From assembly GCA_009845505.1 (NCBI GenBank), contig VXZL01000013.1, forward strand, positions 1-9,331: DNA of 9,331 bases. The letters run 5' to 3'. How positions within the stretch are numbered: the stretch's first letter is position 1; every line of letters starts with the position of its first letter. The notes under the pieces are model-generated. The model was not told where the DNA came from and did no database searches. It was given only the letters and a program-made list of their open reading frames with translations. This document shows positions 1 to 5,783 of this stretch, piece by piece. The translations under genes and the position numbers were made by a program. This stretch comes from Candidatus Poribacteria bacterium (lineage in GTDB: Bacteria > Poribacteria > WGA-4E > WGA-3G).

Positions 1-731
1 CCTCTGGAGACGGATTACTCAGTTTCGCACAAGATGAACACACTGTTTTACTGTATACCTTTGAAACAGGTGCGGGGAAAACTGTTAAAGACCTCTCTGG
101 TAACGGAAATGATGGTGAACTCATGGGACCCAAGTGGGGTGAAGGCAATCCGGGTGGTGGACTCGTCTTCGGAGGAAACGCTCCCAGAGATTTTGTAGAA
201 ATCCCCGACAGCGAGAGTTTAGATGTCGTTGAAGGACTGACGGTCGAAATGTGGATTTATCTTGAGGCATGGTCAACTGCTGGCGGTACAGGTGCCACGA
301 AAGAGAAGGCCTACAAAGTGGGACCGCGGAGCAACAAGAAGGCCCTAATTCGGATGACTACAGATAAGATTGCTTGGGCTCCTGCAGTCGTTCAAGGTAA
401 AACAGATGTGCCGTTGCGGAAGTGGGTGCATATCGCTGGCACTTACGACGGAAAATCCGGTGAAGGCAAGGTTTATATCAACGGTGTCTTAGACGGCGAA
501 GGCAAAATCGGTGGCAATATCACCCCGAACGACGATGTTTTGTGGCTCGGACGCGGAGCGGGGCCCTTTCTCCACGGCCGTATAGACGAAGTGCGGATTT
601 CCAATATTGCGCGATCTCAACAAGAGATTCAAGAACTCATGAACAAAGGTATTGGGGGTGTACTTGCCGTCAAACCGCAGGATAAGTTAACGCTCACGTG
701 GGGAAGACTGAAGTCAGACTTCAAACAATAG
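1..731 (+). CDS. Secreted LamG/concanavalin A-like domain protein, 3' part only
   Basis: The reading frame is open from base 3 and ends at TAG 729-731, so at least 242 C-terminal residues are visible and the true start lies left of the window. The ATG at 123 is inside the domain: the 40 codons before it encode the first LamG strand (LLYTFETGAGKTVKDLSG), so it is not a start. Recognisable LamG/jelly-roll (PF13385-like) features follow: a VEGLTVEMWIYLEAW strand, KWVHIAGTYDG, KVYINGVLDG, and the closing GRIDEVRISNIARSQQEI. Domains of this kind bind carbohydrates or other extracellular ligands. After the domain is a short tail, AVKPQDKLTLTWGRLKS, of a style I associate with poribacterial LamG proteins (from memory). 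The gene lies 18 bases before a glycoside-hydrolase-like gene and is probably co-transcribed with it. The ligand and the N-terminal domain content are unknown. Confidence 0.85.
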   Translation, partial: SGDGLLSFAQDEHTVLLYTFETGAGKTVKDLSGNGNDGELMGPKWGEGNPGGGLVFGGNAPRDFVEIPDSESLDVVEGLTVEMWIYLEAWSTAGGTGATKEKAYKVGPRSNKKALIRMTTDKIAWAPAVVQGKTDVPLRKWVHIAGTYDGKSGEGKVYINGVLDGEGKIGGNITPNDDVLWLGRGAGPFLHGRIDEVRISNIARSQQEIQELMNKGIGGVLAVKPQDKLTLTWGRLKSDFKQ

Positions 732-732
732 T

Positions 733-737
733 AAGGA
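733..737 (+). promoter_or_regulatory. Shine-Dalgarno AAGGA for the GTG start at 750
   Basis: AAGGA lies 12 bases before GTG 750. The spacing is on the long side, but it is the only SD-like sequence before this start. It supports the GTG, which opens directly onto a good signal peptide; there is no in-frame ATG nearby, and in-frame stops occur at 729-734 and 738-740. Confidence 0.5.
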
Positions 738-749
738 TAATCCGCAACA

Positions 750-1910
750 GTGAAAACATTTCGGACGCAATATCTTATCGCACTTCTCATTTTAGGTGCA
801 ATAACGGTAAATGCTGAAAACGCGCAGCGAAATTACCCTTCCATCTTTCAGGCATGGAACGGCACTGAAAATCAGAAAGATATGGATGAACTTCATCGGC
901 TCGCGCAGCACGACCTCGCTTTTGCGCATCCCTACACGCTGCTCAGGATTGCTTGGAATATATCAGAAGCGCAACCGTATTCAGGGTTGGCAACAGATTT
1001 AAATCCAAGTCAATTGGATACAGCCCGTCAAAGAAAACGGAAGTTATGGGATTTAAATCCGAATCTCTTACTGCTTGTTGAAATCCGATACAGGGACGCG
1101 AGATATGTATCGCGTGAAAATGAAACAGACGTGAACAACTGGTGGGAGGTCGGTTATTTCCCGCCAGATTCTCCATATTGGCTTAAAGATAGCGAGGGTA
1201 AACCCGTCGTCGGCTGGGGTGAAGACACAAATGGCGATGAAAAGATAGACGAAAATGACGCAGTCCTCGGTTACCTCATAGACTTCACAAATACAGATAT
1301 GCAGAATCTGATGGTCAAGCAAGCCGTTGCCTTGGACAAGTCCGATCTTTTTGACGGAATCATGCTGGATTGGTGGAACGAGGATTATGCGACCAGTCCA
1401 ATCGCTGTTGATGATTGGTCAGCGACAATTCTCACACGGGAGGCGGAGTCAGAGGCGAGATTGTCCATCTTGCGCAAAATACGGGCAGCGGTCAGTGAAG
1501 ACTTCTTAATCCTCGTCAATGCAAATATGCGTCAGATTCCAAAGTCCGCATCCTACGTGAACGGCATCTTTATGGAGTGTTACAAGCAGGAATACGCCAA
1601 AGGGTATAACCTTGAGCAGATGCTGCTGATGGAGGAGACACTCCTATGGGCAGAACGGCATCTGAGGGAGCCACAAATCAATTGCTTAGAGGGTTGGCGC
1701 GTGGTAATGGATTATATGGGGGATCTTGATACAAGAGTTAAGGAGCGGAACAGTGAAGAAAACCAGCAGTGGATGCGTATGATTACCACACTCAGTTTGA
1801 CCCACTCTGACGGGTATGTGCTTTTTGGTGATGATAATGCTATTCCTGTCTCTGACCATTTGCACAACTGGTACAACTTCTGGGATGCTGACCTTGGACA
1901 ACCAATTTAA
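750..1910 (+). CDS. Secreted glycoside-hydrolase-like TIM-barrel protein (GHL15-like), ended early by TAA
   Basis: The 386-residue product starts at GTG. Residues 1-22 form a Sec signal peptide (KTFRTQYLIALLILGAITVNA). The body resembles hypothetical glycosyl hydrolase families of the GHL15 kind: strand-like LNPNLLLLVEIRY (102-114), the core motif FDGIMLDWWNEDY (201-213) with acidic residues D207 and E211 where TIM-barrel hydrolases carry catalytic acids, FLILVNANM (252-260), NGIFMECY (271-278) and SDGYVLFGDDN (353-363). At 159-170, DTNGDEKIDEND fits an EF-hand/dockerin-type calcium loop (D159, N161, D163, D167, D170). The stop at 1908-1910 is followed by 67 in-frame sense codons that look like the missing C-terminus, so this gene is probably broken, read through, or affected by a sequence error. 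It is a likely partner of the LamG gene upstream in extracellular glycan use. The substrate is unknown and catalytic residues are inferred only from position. Confidence 0.72.
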   Translation: MKTFRTQYLIALLILGAITVNAENAQRNYPSIFQAWNGTENQKDMDELHRLAQHDLAFAHPYTLLRIAWNISEAQPYSGLATDLNPSQLDTARQRKRKLWDLNPNLLLLVEIRYRDARYVSRENETDVNNWWEVGYFPPDSPYWLKDSEGKPVVGWGEDTNGDEKIDENDAVLGYLIDFTNTDMQNLMVKQAVALDKSDLFDGIMLDWWNEDYATSPIAVDDWSATILTREAESEARLSILRKIRAAVSEDFLILVNANMRQIPKSASYVNGIFMECYKQEYAKGYNLEQMLLMEETLLWAERHLREPQINCLEGWRVVMDYMGDLDTRVKERNSEENQQWMRMITTLSLTHSDGYVLFGDDNAIPVSDHLHNWYNFWDADLGQPI

Positions 1911-2114
1911 AAGAAAGCAGTTCAGTACCGCGAGGTGACAGGCAGCTTCATCCGTGAAGTTGCAAAGGGTTGGGCAGTGTACAACCGCAGTGGCGCGTCA
2001 CAAACTGTCACGTTTGACCTTCCGGTTGTTAGCACCAACACCAACCAACATCAGACGAGTCATTCGATTTCGGATTTCGATGGAGATATTTTTCTCAAAA
2101 CCGATATAGACTAA
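1911..2114 (+). pseudogene. In-frame C-terminal continuation of the glycoside-hydrolase-like gene
   Basis: Directly after the TAA at 1908-1910 the same frame stays open for 67 codons to TAA 2112-2114. It encodes protein-like sequence, beginning KKAVQYREVTGSFIREVAKG, then WAVYNRSGASQTVTFDLP, and ending FDGDIFLKTDID. This is what one expects as the end of a TIM-barrel hydrolase of this type: a last barrel helix, then a small beta domain after the final WYNFWDADLGQP segment. There is no start codon with an SD here, so it would be translated only by readthrough or if the TAA were a sense codon. Without the stop the protein would be 454 residues and would end 19 bases before the convergent TPR gene. 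Confidence 0.65.
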
Positions 2115-2133
2115 AAACAGTTAATTAGCCATT

Positions 2134-3027
2134 TTAATACGGCAATTCCACAGATATGGTTGCCAAGAACTCAGCTTCTACATTTTGGTTATAAACGCGC
2201 GCAGAAATCACAGAACCGTAGATGTTACCGACATAGAAGATGCCACCGAGCGTGCCGAGTGTCCATCCTTTTGCAGACGATATTCCATCTCTATGAAAGC
2301 CATCGTAAGCCTGCCAACCTGCTATACCCACAGTGAGTAGAGAATTCAGAGCATCACCGATACGTCCAGTATAGAGTCGTCCTGCCCCGGGGACAATTGT
2401 AGAGAGGACCCCCGCTAAAAATGGGCTGCGACTCGGTAGCTGCGTTCCTGCCTCTGCGTAACCGTGATATACCGAAGCCTTTTCTCTAATGGCGATTACA
2501 TCTGACCCCTGCAATGTTTTGAAGACCTCACCCGCTTCAGACCACTGTTTTTGCATTAGGTACGAGAGTCCAATAAGTTGCTCGGCTTCGGCGTGTTGCT
2601 GTGCATCTGTTATGTGTGGCAGGGCTTCACGTAGAAATTGCGTAGATTGTTCAAATTGATCCATCAGAAAATAGGTAGCACCAATCTGATAGTAGGCACG
2701 GCTTGCAAATTGGCTCTGTGGACGCGACCGCAAAAGCATCTCAAAATTCCGAATGGCTTGTTCATTTTCACCGGCAAAGCGATAGCAGAGGGCAATCTTA
2801 TAGCGAATTTGCTCGCTTTCTTCCAATTCCTCAGAAAGAGAAAAAAGATAGCGTTGGTATTCACCTGCGGCGCGGAGGTAATCGCCTTGTTCATACAAAA
2901 AATCGGCGAATTTACGGACGTTTTCAGGGGCATAGTATTCAATGGGTTCTTCAGCGGATACGAAAGATAGAAGCGTACTGGCGAGGAAGACTATGAGCAG
3001 GAATTTGTGTATTTGTGTAGCGTTCAT
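2134..3027 (-). CDS. Exported TPR protein with C-terminal membrane-associated region
   Basis: This 297-residue protein has a signal peptide at 1-25 (FLLIVFLASTLLSFVSA). Helical TPR-like repeats follow at about 36-62, 74-101 (ALCYRFAGENEQAIRNFEML), 110-138 (AYYQIGATYFLMDQFEQSTQ) and 147-170. The last 100 residues differ: SPFLAGVLSTIVPGAGRLYTGRIGDALNSL (split across 201-230) is a proline/glycine motif common to small-domain membrane proteins whose P-G-x-G-x-x-Y-x-G segment precedes hydrophobic helices, here GWTLGTLGGIFYVGNIYGSV at 254-273. It probably acts in the periplasm or at a membrane as a scaffold. It is the last gene of the minus-strand envelope cluster, 78 bases after the YidD-like gene. 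SD support for ATG 3027 is weak (GAG 6 bases upstream), but the signal peptide fixes the start. No catalytic function is visible. Confidence 0.85.
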   Translation of the reverse strand: MNATQIHKFLLIVFLASTLLSFVSAEEPIEYYAPENVRKFADFLYEQGDYLRAAGEYQRYLFSLSEELEESEQIRYKIALCYRFAGENEQAIRNFEMLLRSRPQSQFASRAYYQIGATYFLMDQFEQSTQFLREALPHITDAQQHAEAEQLIGLSYLMQKQWSEAGEVFKTLQGSDVIAIREKASVYHGYAEAGTQLPSRSPFLAGVLSTIVPGAGRLYTGRIGDALNSLLTVGIAGWQAYDGFHRDGISSAKGWTLGTLGGIFYVGNIYGSVISARVYNQNVEAEFLATISVELPY

Positions 3028-3048
3028 AGAGCTCGTAGAGAATCAACA

Positions 3049-3097
3049 CTGAATGCGCGTGTGGCATTCAATAGGGTTGAACGTAGTGAAACCCAAC
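3049..3097 (-). repeat. Two adjacent hairpins between the YidD-like and TPR genes
   Basis: The 78-base gap contains a perfect 7-bp inverted repeat, TGAATGC (3050-3056) and GCATTCA (3064-3070), with a 7-base loop. A second hairpin starts 4 bases later, GGGTT (3075-3079) and AACCC (3090-3094). On the minus strand the second reads GGGTTTCACTACGTTCAACC followed by C. It resembles the GGTTGGGTTTCG...CTCAACCCAACC class of dispersed palindromes that I recall from several environmental phyla. The pair may be a REP-like element, or an mRNA processing or partial attenuation site within the operon. There is no U-tract, so it is not a standard terminator. Confidence 0.45.
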
Positions 3098-3105
3098 TTT
3101 CTTTA

Positions 3106-3549
3106 TTATTTTAGCGTTGCATAGTCCGAAACAGGATCAACGTACTTACCCGTTGCCTCATCTTTATGGTAATACCTTGATTGCGATCCGTTGCACCGAA
3201 GCAACCTATCTGCGGCAAGAAATATGCCACGCACCAGACCGTACTCCTGTATGCAAGCCATACAGAAACGCGAACAGGTCGGTGAGAAGCCGCACGCTGG
3301 AACGTCCTGACTTGAGATGAATTTCTGATACAACCGTATCAGCCCCGTTGCAGCGAGTTTTAATTCCGACGTTTCCTCAGGATTAAAGCGGATAACTTCT
3401 TGAGGTTTCTCTGTTGTTATTGGGTTAAACTTGCGCATGAAGGCAAGATCTGCGGCTTCATTGGCAGGCATAGGCGACACGAACATAACAATCAACAAAC
3501 AGTGCACACAGAAAGTAACAAACATACGATAGACGGGGGGATTTACCAT
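3106..3549 (-). CDS. yidD: YidD-type membrane protein insertion efficiency factor with N-terminal leader
   Basis: The YidD (DUF37/haemolytic) signature is clear at residues 68-120: IRLYQKFISS, then CGFSPTCSRF with C86 and C92, and GIFLAADRLLRC ending at C119. In E. coli YidD is an 85-residue inner-membrane-associated protein that assists YidC-dependent insertion of membrane proteins. This version is 147 residues. It adds a hydrophobic segment at 9-29 (MFVTFCVHCLLIVMFVSPMP) that could be a signal peptide or anchor, a charged spacer at 30-65, and a short C-terminal tail. The ATG lies within the end of the LolA-like gene (7-base overlap), preceded by AAAGAG, which indicates translational coupling. 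The usual neighbours of yidD (rnpA, yidC) are absent; here it sits with LolA-like and TPR genes. The domain assignment is secure; the role of the leader is unknown. Confidence 0.88.
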   Translation of the reverse strand: MVNPPVYRMFVTFCVHCLLIVMFVSPMPANEAADLAFMRKFNPITTEKPQEVIRFNPEETSELKLAATGLIRLYQKFISSQDVPACGFSPTCSRFCMACIQEYGLVRGIFLAADRLLRCNGSQSRYYHKDEATGKYVDPVSDYATLK

Positions 3550-4316
3550 TTGATCTCTTTAACCTCTACAGATTCGGGAATTACGAAATTCAGCATTGTT
3601 TTTGACGTTTCCATGTTTATCTCTGGATTGCTATAGACGATCTTTTCACGCTGAAGCACTTCAGATTTTTCACCAAACGTACTGGAGGTAATAGTCATCG
3701 GAATATAACTTGCACCGACCTTGCTGTGGTTCTCATAGCGAGACCTACCGATAATATGTCCTTTCGAGTTTTTAACCTCCGCTGAGATGAGTCGGTCATC
3801 ACGCATCCCCAAGATGATGCGACCAAGTTCGTCTTTCGCCTTTTCAGGTGGTGTCCAATAAGTATACAACACTTCACCAACAACATCGTGCTGGTCTAAA
3901 GTATAACCGATTGCCGTCAATCCATATTCCGCTTGTGTAGAGTGAATGATAGATTCGACAAACGGAAGTGGAACCCGACCTTGGGATATAAAACGGAATG
4001 CCTGTTTCTCTACAAGGTAATAAATCTCCAGTACATTGTCCTTCACGACCATTATCTGCTGGAGTGGTTGGGTGACCTCAACAACAATCCGTGTCGCTTG
4101 GACCTCGTAGTGGAGCGTACCTTCAATATGCTCAGTTTTGTTATTTTCAGTTAATTCACGCGTAAAGTCTAAAGAGAGGGTTTTCAGCGGTGTGGCGTGA
4201 AGTACACCGACGTGGAAGAGTGCCAGCAAAAACATTACGGGATATAGGAAACTTTTAAGCATCTTTTTCTTTATACGCGGTGAGATGGATAAGGATTCCA
4301 ACACGCGGTCCACCAT
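3543..4316 (-). CDS. LolA-like outer-membrane lipoprotein carrier family protein
   Basis: This 257-residue protein has a signal peptide ending near LHA (residues 39-41) and a LolA/LolA-like beta fold pattern: KTLSLDFTRELTENNKTEHI (45-64), EGTLHYEV (65-72), ATRIVVEVTQPLQQIMVVKD (74-93), EIYYLVEKQAFRF (97-109), a late RIILGMRDDRLISAEVKNSK segment (166-185), and C-terminal VYSNPEIN...FVIPESVEVKEIK. LolA ferries lipoproteins through the periplasm to the outer membrane, and this implies a two-membrane cell. The ATG at 4316 overlaps the previous stop as TAATG. A second in-frame ATG at 4262 (residue 19) begins a more typical signal peptide (MLKSFLYPVMFLLALFHVGV), so either start is possible and the shorter may be the functional one. 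The LolB, LolCDE and lipobox-protein context is not in view, so assignment to the wider LolA-like superfamily is safer than to LolA itself. Confidence 0.72.
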   Translation of the reverse strand: MVDRVLESLSISPRIKKKMLKSFLYPVMFLLALFHVGVLHATPLKTLSLDFTRELTENNKTEHIEGTLHYEVQATRIVVEVTQPLQQIMVVKDNVLEIYYLVEKQAFRFISQGRVPLPFVESIIHSTQAEYGLTAIGYTLDQHDVVGEVLYTYWTPPEKAKDELGRIILGMRDDRLISAEVKNSKGHIIGRSRYENHSKVGASYIPMTITSSTFGEKSEVLQREKIVYSNPEINMETSKTMLNFVIPESVEVKEIKW

Positions 4317-4783
4317 TATTCTTCAAGTGCAGCCACGGCTCCAATTCCAATTCCAACTCCGACTGCAAAAATCGCAACTCCAGTTATAACACCGGTACTG
4401 AGACATCCCGCAGAAGCCCATTGTGCTTGCACACTTCCTCTTTTCGATTTGTAAGTTGATATATAAGCGTCCACATATTCTGCTGATTTTCCAATAAACC
4501 GTCCAGCAGGGGGATTGGGTTGATAGAAATAGGTCCCAGCGAGACCTGCTGGAGGTAAAAGACAACTATACCAACCCGGCAAAGGTAAAAATACGAGGCC
4601 CGAAATAAGACAACCAGTACCAAACCATAAGGGTTTGTTAACATCCTTATTAGCATCTGTCTCTGCATCGCCCATTGCTTCTACCACAATAGAATTTTGC
4701 TGAGCAAAAGTAACAAAAGGCATACTGAAAGTTAACACTGCCATGAAAAACACCAAAACATCAAACACTCGACTTATTTTCAT
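4316..4783 (-). CDS. Small exported protein of unknown function with glycine-rich hydrophobic C-terminus
   Basis: I do not recognise this 155-residue protein. Visible features are a signal peptide at 1-27 (VLVFFMAVLTFSMPFVTFA), an acidic stretch (EAMGDAETDANKDV, 35-48), a hydrophobic segment WFGTGCLISGLVFLPLPG (53-70) with three cysteines overall (58, 74, 127), a PNPPAGRFIGKSAEYVDAYI segment (89-108), and a C-terminal glycine-zipper-like helix GVITGVAIFAVGVGIGIGAV (131-150). Two possible transmembrane stretches and glycine zippers suggest a membrane-embedded or oligomerising envelope protein. It has the best SD of the window (AAGGAG, 7 bases before ATG) and is the first gene of the cluster with the LolA-like and YidD-like proteins; its stop shares one base with the next start. 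The context points to envelope assembly, but no biochemical function can be claimed. Confidence 0.8.
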   Translation of the reverse strand: MKISRVFDVLVFFMAVLTFSMPFVTFAQQNSIVVEAMGDAETDANKDVNKPLWFGTGCLISGLVFLPLPGWYSCLLPPAGLAGTYFYQPNPPAGRFIGKSAEYVDAYISTYKSKRGSVQAQWASAGCLSTGVITGVAIFAVGVGIGIGAVAALEE

Positions 4784-4790
4784 TGAATTT

Positions 4791-4796
4791 CTCCTT
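4791..4796 (-). promoter_or_regulatory. Strong Shine-Dalgarno AAGGAG before the envelope cluster
   Basis: AAGGAG on the minus strand lies 7 bases before ATG 4783. It fixes the start of the first gene and indicates that ribosomes enter the LolA-YidD cluster here, with the next two genes translationally coupled. Confidence 0.8.
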
Positions 4797-4800
4797 AATC

Positions 4801-4854
4801 AATATCGGTTATGAATTCAAAATTAGACCCTACCTGCTGTGAAAAACCAATATT
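4801..4854 (-). other. Long-range 10-bp inverted repeat in the leader of the envelope cluster
   Basis: In the minus-strand RNA, AAUAUUGGUU (from 4854-4845) can pair with AACCGAUAUU (from 4810-4801) over 10 base pairs including one U-G wobble, enclosing 34 bases. The 3' arm ends 4 bases before the AAGGAG at 4796-4791. A leader fold that limits ribosome access is possible, but the arms are AT-rich and it may be chance. I see no convincing -35/-10 pair in this 102-base gap. Confidence 0.25.
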
Positions 4855-4885
4855 TTTACACAACATACACAGGTTTCGTATTAGC

Positions 4886-5671
4886 TTAAGCCTCGATCCC
4901 ATCTCCTAGAAGTTCCAGTTGCATGCGAACGGCTTGACGCACCTCATTACATATATGTGTTGCATGCTGTGTATTCTCTGCTGTTCTTGAAGGTCCGGGA
5001 TAGCGAGATTCCACCGCGTACTCCGTGATTATCTTGAAGTCAGGTTGCCAATCGCACCAAGCAGGCAAGGTAGGTATAATCAACGCCAGCAATTCTTCAA
5101 GGTTATGCGTTCTCGGAACAGGAACATTCGCTTCCTGCAACCATGCCTTGAGATATTTTTCAATACACTGCTGAGCATGGAAACAGATAATATCATGCAG
5201 CGGATTTGATCCCAACAGGAGCTGCTGGACAGCAGCGTAATCATTTTCAGCCTTCTCTATCCATTCCAGCGTCAATGGATTCATGCAATCCTTTTCCTTT
5301 CTGAGAATATTCGCTCCGTAATGCATGTCTTGTAGATTTTTGATAGTGCAGTTGGCATCGGCACCATGAAGCACTTTGCCTTTTTCAGCGATCTCGCGGA
5401 GAAACCAATCATTATATGATACACGATACGCAATTTCTTTCGGTGAACGAACTAAGAGATCCAGACCAAAGTGGTATGAGATACGCTGTCGGATCTCTAT
5501 CGCCTTGTTGCGAAATTCCGATTTCGGAATATCCATCACGACAAGTAGGTCTACATCTGAGTCTTCCGTGGGAGTCCCATACGCATAGGAGCCAAAGAGA
5601 ATTACTTGTAGCGGTGCGAATTCTCGCACGATGTCATCACAAGTGGCCTGAATCTCCTGTTGGGTGACCAT
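4886..5671 (-). CDS. Fused nucleotidyltransferase (MNT)-HEPN protein, toxin-antitoxin type
   Basis: Two domains lie on one 261-residue chain. Residues 1-110 are a minimal nucleotidyltransferase of the DNA polymerase beta fold: VILFGSYAYGTPTEDSDVDL has the GS (27-28) and D39/D41 metal-binding motif, with a third acidic residue, D71, in GLDLLV. Residues 130-261 are a HEPN domain (PF05168-like): MNPLTLEWIEKAENDYAAVQ, FHAQQCIEKYLKAWL, PRTHNLEELL and EYAVESRYPG. Normally these are two adjacent genes; in HepT/MntA pairs the HEPN protein is an RNase toxin and the MNT protein AMPylates it to silence it. An upstream ATG at 5704 is in frame but falls inside the promoter spacer. ATG 5671 has AAAGGAGGG 5 bases before it, so I use that. 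A canonical RX4-6H RNase motif is not obvious (a loose R229-x6-H236 exists), so catalytic activity is uncertain. Another possibility is a stand-alone HEPN/NTase resistance- or defence-type protein. Confidence 0.87.
   Translation of the reverse strand: MVTQQEIQATCDDIVREFAPLQVILFGSYAYGTPTEDSDVDLLVVMDIPKSEFRNKAIEIRQRISYHFGLDLLVRSPKEIAYRVSYNDWFLREIAEKGKVLHGADANCTIKNLQDMHYGANILRKEKDCMNPLTLEWIEKAENDYAAVQQLLLGSNPLHDIICFHAQQCIEKYLKAWLQEANVPVPRTHNLEELLALIIPTLPAWCDWQPDFKIITEYAVESRYPGPSRTAENTQHATHICNEVRQAVRMQLELLGDGIEA
5289..5300 (-). promoter_or_regulatory. Internal SD-like sequence before an in-frame ATG at the HEPN boundary
   Basis: On the minus strand AAAGGAAAAGGA ends 4 bases before an in-frame ATG at 5284, residue 130 of the fusion. 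That ATG begins MNPLTLEWIEKAEND, exactly where a free-standing HEPN protein would start. Internal initiation would give a separate 132-residue HEPN protein besides the fusion. The sequence is purine-rich and may be incidental to lysine codons (RKEKD). Confidence 0.4.
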
Positions 5672-5676
5672 GCAAA

Positions 5677-5685
5677 CCCTCCTTT
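5677..5685 (-). promoter_or_regulatory. Shine-Dalgarno AAAGGAGGG deciding the MNT-HEPN start
   Basis: AAAGGAGGG on the minus strand, 5 bases before ATG 5671, is a near-perfect SD. It begins about where transcription from the promoter at 5693-5721 would start, giving a very short leader of about 15 bases. This excludes the upstream in-frame ATG at 5704. Confidence 0.8.
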
Positions 5686-5692
5686 GAGATGA

Positions 5693-5721
5693 AATATAAC
5701 ACATTTGATAAAAACTATCAA
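5693..5721 (-). promoter_or_regulatory. Sigma70-type promoter of the MNT-HEPN gene with palindrome over the -35
   Basis: On the minus strand TTGATA (5721-5716) is followed after exactly 17 bases by TATATT (5698-5693), each one or two bases from consensus. The -35 hexamer is also one arm of a perfect inverted repeat TTGATA-5 bases-TATCAA (5721-5705), lying over the -35 box and spacer. Toxin-antitoxin modules are often autoregulated at such palindromes, so this is a candidate operator; no regulator other than the MNT-HEPN protein itself is nearby. Confidence 0.62.
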
Positions 5722-5783
5722 GTTTAGGTGCAAAAGAGCAAAAGATTCACTCCTTTAATGGCTGTCCCCCAGGGCGAAGTGCA

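Noticed and set aside
123..731. ATG at 123 as the start of the LamG gene
   Set aside because: The frame is open to base 3 and the 40 preceding codons encode the first part of the LamG domain, so the ATG is internal.
2112..2133. Bidirectional terminator between the convergent hydrolase and TPR genes
   Set aside because: The 19-base gap has AT-rich sequence but no GC-rich stem.
2638..2996. Plus-strand open frames opposite the TPR gene
   Set aside because: No SD or family features; they mirror a well-supported TPR gene with a signal peptide on the other strand.
4915..5010. Rx6H in the HEPN domain as the canonical RNase motif
   Set aside because: R229-x6-H236 follows the RYPG segment and lacks the usual polar residue after R; it may be chance, so RNase activity is not claimed.
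5672..5704. ATG at 5704 as the MNT-HEPN start
   Set aside because: It lies within the 17-base spacer of the promoter and has no SD; ATG 5671 has AAAGGAGGG.
5705..5783. Rho-independent terminator after the ABC ATPase gene
   Set aside because: The only inverted repeat here is the AT-rich TTGATA/TATCAA, with no following T-run; it fits a promoter palindrome better.
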